Positions 1 through 8,652 of a DNA stretch of 64,000 bases are shown here, one piece after another (within the stretch, counting starts at the first letter, position 1; the number at the start of each line of letters is the position of its first letter). Below the pieces are notes generated by a model. That model did not search any database. It saw nothing but the letters and a program-made list of their open reading frames with translations, and was not told the origin of the DNA. Where the stretch lies: NCBI GenBank assembly GCA_030426545.1, contig JAUHYL010000005.1:1-64000 (forward strand), written 5' to 3'. The translations under genes were made by a program, and so were the position numbers. The stretch is from Gammaproteobacteria bacterium. GTDB lineage: Bacteria; Pseudomonadota; Gammaproteobacteria; Pseudomonadales; Halieaceae.

Positions 1-610
1 CACTCACCGCGATGCCGTTAAGCCCCAGACCTATGCCGGTGAGATCTTCAAAGCGAGGGTCTGTTGCGAACACTTCGCCTTCTCCGCTGACCGGATCCAG
101 TTTGTAGATGTAGGGATTGGCCGGATCGGTGACGTAGGCCATGCCATTGCTGTCCAGCACGAGATCGTTGCAGGCGCCGGCGGTAGAAAGTGCCCCCAGC
201 GGGTAGTCCACCAGCTGCTCACCGGACGCCGCATCAAATAACCAGACATGGTTGTTTGAACTATCTATGCCCGTGGCACAAACCCACACCCGCCCGTTTT
301 CGGCGTCGACCTTGATGCCACCCAGACGGGCGCTGTTATCGGCCTCGCGAAACAACGCTTCGGTGCCGTCAGCAGCGACGGTGGTGATGCTTGCGCCCTG
401 CAGGCTGCTGGCATAGAACAGTCTGTTCACCGGGTCAAATGCGACACCCTCGGGAACACTGTCCGCGCTAGCAAGTACGTAGCGTGACAGGAGTGGTTCC
501 AGCGGCACGATGGGCCCATCATTATTGCTGTCACTACAGGCGGTTAACCCAGCCAAAATGAACAGGCAAGCAGTGACAACAGGGAGAACGCCGGCAACAG
601 TTCTGAACAT
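1..610 (-). CDS. SMP-30/NHL-like beta-propeller lipoprotein (C-terminus outside window)
   Basis: Reading leftward from an ATG at 610, an uninterrupted frame of about 203 codons reaches the window edge, so only the N-terminal part is present. A short hydrophobic signal ends in the lipobox LTAC (Cys25), followed by an SDSNNDG linker, which indicates a lipoprotein. The mature part has propeller-like repeats (PEGVAFDPVNRLFYASS, GIKVDAENGRVWVCA, NDLVLDSNGMAYVTDP), typical of SMP-30/gluconolactonase and NHL sugar-binding or sensing propellers. Enzymatic activity cannot be judged without the C-terminus. It is divergent from the methyltransferase gene, with a 245-bp spacer. Confidence 0.75.
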   Translation of the reverse strand, partial: MFRTVAGVLPVVTACLFILAGLTACSDSNNDGPIVPLEPLLSRYVLASADSVPEGVAFDPVNRLFYASSLQGASITTVAADGTEALFREADNSARLGGIKVDAENGRVWVCATGIDSSNNHVWLFDAASGEQLVDYPLGALSTAGACNDLVLDSNGMAYVTDPANPYIYKLDPVSGEGEVFATDPRFEDLTGIGLGLNGIAVS

Positions 611-855
611 GTAGTACGCCTCAACGGTAGTGAAATGTAGCCGCTGTGGAAGACGCACTTTTTATGCATTTTTGCTCCCGCGGGCGGCAAGGAAACGAAT
701 CTTAACCCTGTTGCCGCAGAAATGCCCCTGAATTAGACTGATTTACTATCCACCGGGGCCATCGAGTACACCATTTTGGTAAGCGTTTTATTCTGTACTG
801 CAGGAGCAGGGCGATCGTTTCAGCGGGCCGGGCGCTACCGCCAACCGGTTCAGCT

Positions 856-1713
856 GTGATGGCACCAGGAGATGACCATCCAGACGTGCGGGAAGAGGCA
901 GACTTTGACAAGTCCACGGATGACCGCTTCTTCCGCTATTACCTTGAACAGAGCGAATCTGTCGAGACGATAGGCCGGCTGGAGCGTCTGGCTGATCTGA
1001 TTTTGAAGACACTGCGACGAGAGCGGCCCGCACAGCCGGAATTGCATTGTGATATTGCAGACATCGGCGGCGGCGCGGCCACTCTGGCCTGTGTGTTTGC
1101 GCGCGCCGGCCACCGTGCCACTTGTATCGATATCAGCACAGACCTGCTGGAAGTTGGGCGGCAGCGTGCCGCGGCCGAGAACCTGCCGGTCAAGTTCCTG
1201 AACTGTAGTGCCACATCGATACCGCTGCCCGACCACAGCATGGATGCCTGTGTGGTACCGGAACTGCTGGAGCATGTAGTGGATTGGCGCACGGTACTGG
1301 ACGAGGCGACGCGACTGTTGCGCCCCGGTGGTTTCTTGTACCTCAGTACCACTAACTGGCTGAGTCCGCGGCAGGATGAGTTCGAACTTCCGCTCTACAG
1401 CTGGTACCCGGCGCGACTCAAACGTTATTGTGAGCGCCTGGCCAAAACCACCCATCCGCAACTGGCAAACTACGGCAAATACCCGGCGGTGAGTTGGTTC
1501 ACCTATTACCGGCTGCGCGACGAACTTGCCGCACGCGGCTTTGATCTGTTTATGGACAGGCTGGACATGATAGAGGTGCGCACGCACGGCACCTTCAAGG
1601 CCCGGGTTGCGAGGGCACTACAGCGCGTGCCGCTGGCCAGGCTGGCGTGCCAGTTCGTCACTGGTAATACATTGATTCTGGCGCGTAAGCGCCCGGATTC
1701 AGCCGTGTCCTGA
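856..1713 (+). CDS. Class I SAM-dependent methyltransferase (UbiG/Methyltransf_11-like)
   Basis: A 285-residue protein with the Rossmann methyltransferase signature: motif I DIGGGAATLA near residues 69-78, an acidic residue after strand 2 (CIDIS), and the LRPGGFLYLSTTN segment after motif III. It resembles the UbiG/Methyltransf_11 group that methylates small molecules with S-adenosylmethionine. The substrate is not evident, and the C-terminal 100 residues are not diagnostic. The start may be GTG 856 or the adjacent ATG 859; no strong ribosome binding site separates them. It stands alone, convergent with the DUF3604 gene, and no quinone or lipid biosynthesis genes are nearby. Confidence 0.8.
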   Translation: MMAPGDDHPDVREEADFDKSTDDRFFRYYLEQSESVETIGRLERLADLILKTLRRERPAQPELHCDIADIGGGAATLACVFARAGHRATCIDISTDLLEVGRQRAAAENLPVKFLNCSATSIPLPDHSMDACVVPELLEHVVDWRTVLDEATRLLRPGGFLYLSTTNWLSPRQDEFELPLYSWYPARLKRYCERLAKTTHPQLANYGKYPAVSWFTYYRLRDELAARGFDLFMDRLDMIEVRTHGTFKARVARALQRVPLARLACQFVTGNTLILARKRPDSAVS

Positions 1714-1727
1714 TCGACGCAACCGCG

Positions 1728-1760
1728 GTACTGCCGGGCCGCTCAGGCCGTCGGCAGTAC
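1728..1760. terminator. Hairpin between convergent genes
   Basis: A perfect 9-bp inverted repeat (GTACTGCCG / CGGCAGTAC) with a 15-nt loop lies between the stops of the convergent methyltransferase and DUF3604 genes. No T-run follows on either strand, so a bidirectional terminator role is inferred from position. Confidence 0.5.
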
Positions 1761-1781
1761 GGCGAACGGTTGCGCGATTAA

Positions 1782-3632
1782 CTAGGGCCTGTACCAGATC
1801 GATGAGGTGTAGGCGCGTTCCTGTATCGTATCCGGATGATCTCCGGCGTGTTCCCTGCCCAGCGCGATAGCGTCCAGCAGCGAGTGTCTGGCGGTTGGAA
1901 TCTGCAGGACACGCACGTAGTAGAACGCTGTTTGCGCCGAATCAAATTGCGGGTCAGACCACACTGCCTGCAGGCGTGGCGCGCCAATGCTGTTCTCGAA
2001 TTGACCTGTTTTGCGATCGACGGTGTCGCCTATAGCGGCGAGTTTTCCGCCGGCGCCAATAGCGCGATCTCCGGACCAGGCTACGTTAAACACTTTCTCC
2101 TGTGCCTGGCCATTCGCATCCAGCCAGCCCTTTACAATTTGCACCCTGTCGAGGTTTGCGCCTACCGGGTCTTTCTCCGCGATGACCATAAACGTTGGCG
2201 CAGTATCGACGCGCAGTTCGCCGCCCATGGCGACACCGCGCGCCGTTGCTTCAGCGTAAATGTCGGCGCTTTCCAGGTCCGCGTCGGTAAACGCTGCACC
2301 ACCGTAGAACTGTACACCGATGCGTGGCCCGGTGGTTGCGTAAACCTCGCGTCTTTCCAGCGCGTCGAGGATGGCTTCACGCGTGTTCTCGGTTGCCCAC
2401 ACCGCCGCCAGCCCCGAGGCAGACATGGACCACCCATTCGGGCCGCTTTTGTCATTCCATTGCGACTGCTTGTTGGCGGGTATTGAATCGGTGGCCAGCT
2501 TGCCGTGGAAGTTATCTTCTTCGGCGGAGGAAAGCGCAGTGTGCGAGTCGGTAGAGCCAATCACGCCCAGTGCGTAGGGGTTGAGACCCAACTGTTGCTC
2601 CAGTTCCAGGCCCCGTTTCAGCGCGCCGCGAACAAAATCCCCCACCCTGGGCTGATACTCTGTCCACTCGCGCTGGATGTAGAAGGGATAGTTTTCAAAG
2701 TCGGCAAACTCATCCTGTGGAGAGACGATAGAGTGCGTTTCCGAGTCGCCCTTTATCTGCGTGATTTCAGCGACCCTTTCCCACTTGGCACGCAGCCGCA
2801 CATACTCCTCGGTAAAGGCCTCCCCGCGCAGGGTGGTGTCGGAGAACATGTAGCCCTTGGAAATATTGGAGTTGTGCGGGATCGCGGTGAAGCGTGCCCC
2901 GGTGGCTGCGCTGGTTTCTTCCAGCCAGGCCCACAGATCTTCAGGGTAGGTGCCGTTGTCCAGGCCGAAGGGGTCGTAGCGTTGCGCCGTGGCAGCGTCG
3001 GAGTCAGTGATGACAACGCGATGCAGATTCGCCCCGGCGGGGATGGCGCTCCACTCCCAGCCGATCAGCGCGGAAAATTCACCCGGCTGGTTGTGGCTTT
3101 CCGCAATGTCGGTAATGGTGCGCCAGGTATCGATCTCAACCTGAAGTGGCATCGGTAGCAGGCTGATATCGCTGTTTTCCACACTACTGGCAGCGGCGTC
3201 TTCTTCGGGTGTGATCGTCGGGTCTGGCAGAACGCTGACAAACAATTCTCTGCCTTCGCCATCATCGATTGCGCTTCGCAGAAAATAGGCCGCCACGCGC
3301 GCTTTCAGTGAATCCCACAACCCGAGATCGCCGGTATCCACACCCTTGCGATGAATGTAGCGAATCTGGCCCAGAAACTCGGCGTGATCAGAGACCACCA
3401 GAAAATCCAGTGGGGTTTCTATCTGTAATCGCGCCTTGTGGTAGGGATGCACTACCGGCATGCCCTTGGCGTAACGGAAGGCCGTGTCAGGATCGGCCGT
3501 GAGATTATTGTTGCTGTAAGCGTCAGACGAGTAGGTGGTGTGCAGGTGAGTATCACCCCAAAGCAGTTGCCGGTCGGCGGCCACTGCCACGCTGGAAGTA
3601 GCGAGCAGGGAGCACAGTAGAAGCTTGCGCAT
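1782..3632 (-). CDS. DUF3604 domain protein, exported
   Basis: A 616-residue protein with a Sec signal peptide (MRKLLLCSLLATSSVAVAA) followed at once by WGDTHLHTTYSSDAY. This HxH start, together with the later SDHAEFLG and GSTDSHT motifs, matches the PHP-like metal-binding core of DUF3604 proteins. The length fits the family (about 600 residues). It is probably a periplasmic metal-dependent hydrolase; the substrate is unknown. It follows the PrsT-like gene on the same strand after 75 bp and could be cotranscribed with it. No frameshift is seen. Confidence 0.9.
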   Translation of the reverse strand: MRKLLLCSLLATSSVAVAADRQLLWGDTHLHTTYSSDAYSNNNLTADPDTAFRYAKGMPVVHPYHKARLQIETPLDFLVVSDHAEFLGQIRYIHRKGVDTGDLGLWDSLKARVAAYFLRSAIDDGEGRELFVSVLPDPTITPEEDAAASSVENSDISLLPMPLQVEIDTWRTITDIAESHNQPGEFSALIGWEWSAIPAGANLHRVVITDSDAATAQRYDPFGLDNGTYPEDLWAWLEETSAATGARFTAIPHNSNISKGYMFSDTTLRGEAFTEEYVRLRAKWERVAEITQIKGDSETHSIVSPQDEFADFENYPFYIQREWTEYQPRVGDFVRGALKRGLELEQQLGLNPYALGVIGSTDSHTALSSAEEDNFHGKLATDSIPANKQSQWNDKSGPNGWSMSASGLAAVWATENTREAILDALERREVYATTGPRIGVQFYGGAAFTDADLESADIYAEATARGVAMGGELRVDTAPTFMVIAEKDPVGANLDRVQIVKGWLDANGQAQEKVFNVAWSGDRAIGAGGKLAAIGDTVDRKTGQFENSIGAPRLQAVWSDPQFDSAQTAFYYVRVLQIPTARHSLLDAIALGREHAGDHPDTIQERAYTSSIWYRP

Positions 3633-3707
3633 AGGTTTATCCCGAGATTGCGGTTGCGTTCTTTATAGGTGAACTTGCCGCAAAGCGCAATTTTGCGACT
3701 TGCCGCG

Positions 3708-6464
3708 TTATTTCAGGCTGTCGTAGAGGGCCTTTGCTTCGGCTTTCTCGGGAAAGTCTCCATCGCCCGCCAGCACATCCTTGAGTGTCATCGCCGCCTC
3801 AGCTTCCTGCCCGTTGGCTTGCTGGATAAGCGCACGATGATATTGCATGCTGGGTTCTTCCGGTTGTTGATCCAGCGCACGCATAATATTGCGCTCGGCC
3901 TGCATCAGGTTGCCGTTGGCGAGTTCCACCATCGCGAGGGTATCCAGTACCGCGGCGTTGCGTGGCGCCAGCTGCGCTGCCTTGCGCGCCAGTTGCAGGG
4001 ATTCCTTCGGATCGCTGTCGCGCAGTAACCAGGCGAGGTTGTTCAGCGCGATCACGTTGTTTTCATCCTGTGCCAGCACCTCGCGATAACTGGCGGTGGC
4101 GTCAGCCCCGGCGGCCATCTCGTCCACTGCCAGCTTCAGTCTGACCGTGCTGTCGGTCGGGTTTTCTTGCAGCCATGAGCGGTAGAGTTTCTGTGCTGCG
4201 TCCGTTTCACCGGCAACTTCCAGGTAGGAGCCCAGCGCCAGTACCGTGTTGGTGTGGGGCACCTTGTCATAGGCTTTCTGCGCAAACAGGACGGCGGCCG
4301 TGGGATTGCCCGCCTCGCGCGCGCCAACTGCCCTCAGCAGCAACACGTCTGCGTTGTCAGGCGCCATTTTGGCGAGTCGCTTCAGTTCACCCTGCAGATC
4401 GTCGTAGCGCCCGCTGCGCGCATACAGCTTTGCCAGCGCCAGGCGCGCCGCCTCGTGATTGGAATCGATGGCCAGTGCTGCAGTCAGTTTTTCCTCGGCG
4501 AGGTCGTTGTCACCGGTGCCAGCCGCGGCCAACCCGGCGAGGTACTGGTTGTGCGCGCTGTCGGGATTGTCCTCGCTGAGCTTCTCCAGCGTGAACAGGG
4601 CTTCGGCGTGCTCTTCACCGGCCAGTTGTGCGATGGCGATGGTCTGCTGCACATTCGGATCTTTCATCTTGGTGTCATCCAGCCCGAGGAAGGCGGTGGA
4701 GACCTTTTCCGGCCTGCCGGTGGCAAGAAAGTAGCGCGCCTTGATCAAACGCGGTTCGACGGCGTCCGGGTGGGCCTCAATGGCCTGTTCCAGGTGTTTG
4801 GCCAGTGACTCCTCGTCATTTCTGCGCGCGTCTATCAGCGCCAGTTGTATCATCGAGGGCAGGTGGTCCTTATGCACTTCCAGGATCGTGTTGTAGTGGC
4901 CGATCGCCGTGTCGTAGTCCTCAAACTGCAGCGCGACCTGCGCCAGCGAGTGGTTGGCGCCCGGGTCGGCGGGGTTTTGCGCAAGAACGGACTGGTACGT
5001 TTCCTTGGCCTTTTGCATATCGCCGGACTGCGCATGGATATAGGCCATCAAGTTGACGGGGGTGGTGTCCTGGGGTGACTTTTTGGCCCATCCCTGCGCC
5101 GCGGCCAGTGCCTTGTCAAAGTCTTGCTCTTCCAGTGCGCTGAGGGCGAGTAGTAAATCGGCCTGTTCCAGGTCCGGTTGAAGCTCCAGCGCCGCTTCCA
5201 GGTGCATACGTGCATCTTCCGGTTTGCCATCCATCAATAGCCCGGCACCCAGGCTTACCTGCGCGTCTGCCGACTCCGGCTCCAGCTTCGCCACCCGCGC
5301 CAGCATCTCAATGCCTTCTTCCGTTTTCTGCTGTCGCAGCAGCGCGCCGGCCATCAGTTTCAGCGCGCCGGGATCCTCCGGCATCGCGTCTACCACCGGG
5401 CGCATCAGTTCTTCGGCATCGCTGTAGCGCTCAGCCTGCATGCGTATGGTCGCCAGCAGTTTACGTCCGCGGACACTGCCAGGCACCATGCCGACGAAGC
5501 GTTCAGCGTGGGTGGCCGCGATTTCGAAGTTGCTGTCCATGAAATGCGCGCTGGCGAGGAAAAAAATCACCTGGGGATACTGCTCACTCATGGGCTCCGC
5601 AAATTCCAGGTGTTTGGCCGCTTTCTTCGGATCGTTGTCCTGCAGCGAGAGATAGCCCTGAATGAAGTTGGCGCCGGGGTTGCGGGGAGAGGCGCGCAGG
5701 AGCTTGTTTGCACCCCGACGGGCGGTTTTGTTGTCACCCTGTTCCAGCGCCATCATGGAGCGCTGATACAGCGCTATCGCATTCTTGGGATCGAGCTCGA
5801 TCGCCTTGTCATAGGCTTCTGCCGCTTTTTCTGGTTCGTTCTGCATCTTCTGCACTTCGGCCATTGCCATCCATGCAGATGAATCTTCCTGGTTCGCTTC
5901 CAGCATCTGGTCAATCGATGCCTCGGCAGCGTCGACATTGCCCAGGTTCACGGACAGTTGCGCTTTGGCCAGCAGGGCGTACTTGGCGTCCGGGTTCACT
6001 GCCAGGGCTTTCTCGGCCAGCTCGGCGGCGTCCTGGTTTTCTCCCAGGGCAACCTTGGCCATCGCCTGAACAGATTGAAGGCTCGCCAGCGCAGTCGGAT
6101 TCAGTCCGTCACTGGAAAGCTTTAATGCCTCGGCGTATTTGGAAACACCCAGTAATGACTCGGCGTAAGCGGGCACGATATCGTTCGGATCCCACTCCAT
6201 CCACATGGCCCGCTCCAGTTCCTTCTCGGCGGAAGCCGGGTCGCCGCTGTCCAGGTAGGCCTTGCCGAGCAGCCAGCGCGCTTCGGGCTGGTAGTGGTCC
6301 TTCTGCAGTGCATTCTTCAGCTCCAGAATGGCAGACGGGGTTTCGTCTGCGGCCAGAAAGTCCTTGGCGCGCTGAATGTCCTCCTGCGGGGTGGATTCGG
6401 AGCCGCAGCCCCAGAGCAGGAGTGCCAGTAACAGTGTCGCTGTGGAGCGGGTGAGAATGCGCAT
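3708..6464 (-). CDS. prsT: PrsT-type TPR-repeat lipoprotein (PEP-CTERM/exosortase associated)
   Basis: A 918-residue lipoprotein with lipobox LLLWGC (Cys20). Almost the whole mature chain is tetratricopeptide repeats (for example TPSAILELKNALQKD near the N-terminus and AIALYQRSMMALEQGD further on). The length, the opening repeat 'AKDFLAADETPSAILELKNALQ' and the lipid anchor match the XrtA/PEP-CTERM system TPR protein PrsT. In known systems that family accompanies exosortase and exopolysaccharide genes, but none lies here; the only partner in the window is the PEP-CTERM-like protein at 41.3 kb. It lies 135 bp downstream of the ExbBD/AgmX unit on the same strand. The gene symbol rests on architecture alone. 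Confidence 0.8.
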   Translation of the reverse strand: MRILTRSTATLLLALLLWGCGSESTPQEDIQRAKDFLAADETPSAILELKNALQKDHYQPEARWLLGKAYLDSGDPASAEKELERAMWMEWDPNDIVPAYAESLLGVSKYAEALKLSSDGLNPTALASLQSVQAMAKVALGENQDAAELAEKALAVNPDAKYALLAKAQLSVNLGNVDAAEASIDQMLEANQEDSSAWMAMAEVQKMQNEPEKAAEAYDKAIELDPKNAIALYQRSMMALEQGDNKTARRGANKLLRASPRNPGANFIQGYLSLQDNDPKKAAKHLEFAEPMSEQYPQVIFFLASAHFMDSNFEIAATHAERFVGMVPGSVRGRKLLATIRMQAERYSDAEELMRPVVDAMPEDPGALKLMAGALLRQQKTEEGIEMLARVAKLEPESADAQVSLGAGLLMDGKPEDARMHLEAALELQPDLEQADLLLALSALEEQDFDKALAAAQGWAKKSPQDTTPVNLMAYIHAQSGDMQKAKETYQSVLAQNPADPGANHSLAQVALQFEDYDTAIGHYNTILEVHKDHLPSMIQLALIDARRNDEESLAKHLEQAIEAHPDAVEPRLIKARYFLATGRPEKVSTAFLGLDDTKMKDPNVQQTIAIAQLAGEEHAEALFTLEKLSEDNPDSAHNQYLAGLAAAGTGDNDLAEEKLTAALAIDSNHEAARLALAKLYARSGRYDDLQGELKRLAKMAPDNADVLLLRAVGAREAGNPTAAVLFAQKAYDKVPHTNTVLALGSYLEVAGETDAAQKLYRSWLQENPTDSTVRLKLAVDEMAAGADATASYREVLAQDENNVIALNNLAWLLRDSDPKESLQLARKAAQLAPRNAAVLDTLAMVELANGNLMQAERNIMRALDQQPEEPSMQYHRALIQQANGQEAEAAMTLKDVLAGDGDFPEKAEAKALYDSLK

Positions 6465-6570
6465 GGTTGCCCTCTGTTCGCATTTTTAGCGGGGTATCCC
6501 GCTAGTGTAGGCCAGAAATGGGTCTGCTACCTAGTGCCGAAGTGTGAGTGAGTTCCGGTTTTGGGGTTCT

Positions 6571-6586
6571 GGGGCAAGTTGGCCCC
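6571..6586 (-). terminator. Short hairpin after the AgmX/PglI-like gene
   Basis: GGGGC / GCCCC with a 6-nt loop lies just after the stop of the TonB-like gene on the leftward strand. There is no U-run, so it is only a weak candidate end for the long leftward unit before prsT. Confidence 0.3.
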
Positions 6587-6599
6587 TCACCGCAGGAAA

Positions 6600-7541
6600 T
6601 CAGGTATAGGGAAGAAAATCGAAGGAATAGTTCACGCGTGTGGGCAGTACGTCCTGTGCACCGAAGTGTATGACGTTAATCCGTCCCAGGATGCGCCGGG
6701 TCAGTTCCTGGTTTGAGAGTTCGCTGGAAAGCAAATTCAGTTCGGTAATGCTGCCGTCGGGATGAATCACCATCTCAAACACCAGTTTACCTTCCAGAAG
6801 TGGGTCGCGGCGCAGGGCGCGATTGTACAGCGCGAAGATTGCCCCCTTGTTGCTGTCCATGACGCGGCGAATTTCCTCGTCACTGCGGCCACCGGTGGTG
6901 TACTCCTCGGAAGCGCTGGCGCCGGCCCGCGGGGTGCCGGCAATGGTGCTCTGGACTGCGGTGGTCTCGCGCCCTGAAAGGGCAGGCCCACCCGTATCGG
7001 CGCTGAGCGCCGCGGTGTTAATGCCGCCGCTGGTAGCGGGTGCGGCGCTGGTTATGACAGCGCGCTTGAGCTGAGTCGCCGAGGCGGTGCCCCGGCTGGT
7101 ACTTGTCTGGTTGAGCGCATCCACGTCCACGCTGTCGCGCAGTGACGCCAGGTCATCGCGAAACGCCAGTACGCCAGCGGCCGCCGCGATGTCTTTCGCC
7201 TGTGCCAGCGTGTCCACGGGTTTGGGTTCAGGTTTTGGTTTGACGGTGGGTGGCACCGGTTTTTCCTGCGCTTTAACCACGCGCTTTTTCGGCCTGGGTT
7301 TGGGCTTGGGTGGTGGCTCCGGCTCGGGCAGTACTTTTTTTTCCAGTACCACGCGTGTGAGGGCGGGTGGCTCCTCTTCAACGGTGTTGTCTATCATCCG
7401 CACTGAGAGCAGCGGTATAGACACGGACAGCACCAGTAGCGCGCCCAGCGTGGCCAACAGCACGCGGCGGTACAAACGGTCTGCCTCGGTCGCCGTGTCC
7501 CAGGGCAGGGTGTATGCAGTGTTTGTGGCAGGGCTGCTCAA
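6600..7541 (-). CDS. TonB-like protein with AgmX/PglI C-terminal domain (GltG-like)
   Basis: A 313-residue protein. A short cytoplasmic N-terminus is followed by one transmembrane helix (about residues 27-49), a Pro/Lys-rich stretch spanning the periplasm (about 65-115), a low-complexity Ser/Thr/Ala linker, and a C-terminal domain beginning SDEEIRRVMDSNKGAIFALY and including GKLVFEMVIHPDGSI. That domain matches the TonB-C-like AgmX/PglI C-terminal family, known from Myxococcus gliding (GltG/GltJ). The start ATG overlaps the stop of the upstream ExbD by 4 bp (ATGA), so translation is probably coupled. It should transmit proton-motive-force-driven movement of the ExbB/ExbD motor to periplasmic partners. 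Confidence 0.85.
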   Translation of the reverse strand: MSSPATNTAYTLPWDTATEADRLYRRVLLATLGALLVLSVSIPLLSVRMIDNTVEEEPPALTRVVLEKKVLPEPEPPPKPKPRPKKRVVKAQEKPVPPTVKPKPEPKPVDTLAQAKDIAAAAGVLAFRDDLASLRDSVDVDALNQTSTSRGTASATQLKRAVITSAAPATSGGINTAALSADTGGPALSGRETTAVQSTIAGTPRAGASASEEYTTGGRSDEEIRRVMDSNKGAIFALYNRALRRDPLLEGKLVFEMVIHPDGSITELNLLSSELSNQELTRRILGRINVIHFGAQDVLPTRVNYSFDFLPYT

Positions 7542-8104
7542 AGTGAACCTCCCAATCTGCCGTTTGCGTCTGACAGCGCCAACGTGGTTTCGCCAGCCGC
7601 TGAACTCTCAAGCGGCACGCTGTTGACCGCCAGTGAGACGTCGCGAAAATCGCTTGCTGCGCAGGTTGCCATGACCTTTTTCAGTACCGCGTAGTGTGTG
7701 CTGCGGTCGCCCATAATGGTGATGGGGCGGCCCTGGCTATGGTCTTCGTCGATCGCGCTGGGTGCATTGGCAGCCGCCACTGACAGGGCATTCGCCAGCG
7801 CTTCAATGGAGTCTTCCGCGCCTTCCAGTGCGCTGGCGACGCTGCTGACTGTTTCGCCGCCGAGGAGAATATCGTCCTGGGTAATCTTGATAACCAGCGC
7901 GGCTTCCGGCCGTTGTTCAGAGATCGATTCAGGCAGGGCGACGTTTTTGTCGGATTGCAGTATTTCCACATCGCCGTTGTTTACGATCAGGAACAGCACC
8001 AGGATCGTGAAAATGTCCATGAGAGCGACCAGGTTCAGCTTCGCCGGTCTGGCCATGCGCTTGTGATTGCGCGCCATGCGACGCGAACGGGCCGAGCTAC
8101 TCAT
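7538..8104 (-). CDS. ExbD/TolR-family motor protein (with the conserved membrane Asp)
   Basis: A 188-residue ExbD/TolR-like protein: a basic cytoplasmic N-terminus, one transmembrane helix (LNLVALMDIFTILVLFLIV, about residues 23-41), then a periplasmic domain. Asp30 lies where the proton-conducting Asp of ExbD/TolR sits (consensus NxTPxxDVxxVLL). It overlaps both neighbours by 4 bp (ATGA junctions) in the order ExbB-ExbD-ExbD-AgmX. One ExbB with two different ExbD proteins is the composition of the Myxococcus AglR/AglQ/AglS motor. Confidence 0.9.
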   Translation of the reverse strand: MSSSARSRRMARNHKRMARPAKLNLVALMDIFTILVLFLIVNNGDVEILQSDKNVALPESISEQRPEAALVIKITQDDILLGGETVSSVASALEGAEDSIEALANALSVAAANAPSAIDEDHSQGRPITIMGDRSTHYAVLKKVMATCAASDFRDVSLAVNSVPLESSAAGETTLALSDANGRLGGSL

Positions 8105-8652
8105 CCTCGCTCTCCTTTCCCGGCTCTGTTGCCTGCCCGGGAAACGGGCGGCGCGTCGCCGAAGGAAATCTCGGGAAACAGCGCAGCGTCCACCACCGAT
8201 GCTGCCACCAGTGCCTTGAATGAGCGCACCGTATCCATAGCGTGAACGATAGTCTGGTAGTCGACTGCCGGCTCAGCGAGAATCGTAATGCCCTGTTGTT
8301 CTATGCCCTGCTCACGCAGTTGCCGTTTCACTTCCTGCAGTACGAGGCTGAGGAGTTCAAAGTCGTGCTGGCCATCGCTGGTCATCGGAATGCGCTTGAG
8401 CAGTATGCCGCGCGGGTAGTCCACGCGCATGCTGTCGGCGCGAATGACCAGTTCCACCGCCTGCCGGTCTTCTTCACTCATGCTGCTTGCCGAGGGTGGC
8501 GGCAAAACCACGTCTACCACCGTAATGCGTGAGAACACCATGCCGAGCAGCAGAATGGGCACCAACACAATCATCAGGTTCATGAAGGCGGTGATGTCCA
8601 GTTCAGCCTCGCCATCGCGACGCCTGGCAGCCATGTGTTTGATTCGCTTCAT
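8101..8652 (-). CDS. ExbD/TolR-family motor protein with Asn at the usual Asp position
   Basis: A 183-residue ExbD/TolR-like protein with a basic N-terminus, one transmembrane helix (LDITAFMNLMIVLVPILLLG, about residues 18-37) and a periplasmic domain. Aligned by eye to the family consensus, the membrane Asp is replaced by Asn25, while an Asp (Asp19) lies six residues earlier. The paralogue encoded next keeps the Asp. This suggests an unequal pair in which only one subunit carries the canonical proton site. It has 4-bp start/stop overlaps with exbB upstream and the second exbD downstream. Confidence 0.88.
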   Translation of the reverse strand: MKRIKHMAARRRDGEAELDITAFMNLMIVLVPILLLGMVFSRITVVDVVLPPPSASSMSEEDRQAVELVIRADSMRVDYPRGILLKRIPMTSDGQHDFELLSLVLQEVKRQLREQGIEQQGITILAEPAVDYQTIVHAMDTVRSFKALVAASVVDAALFPEISFGDAPPVSRAGNRAGKGERG

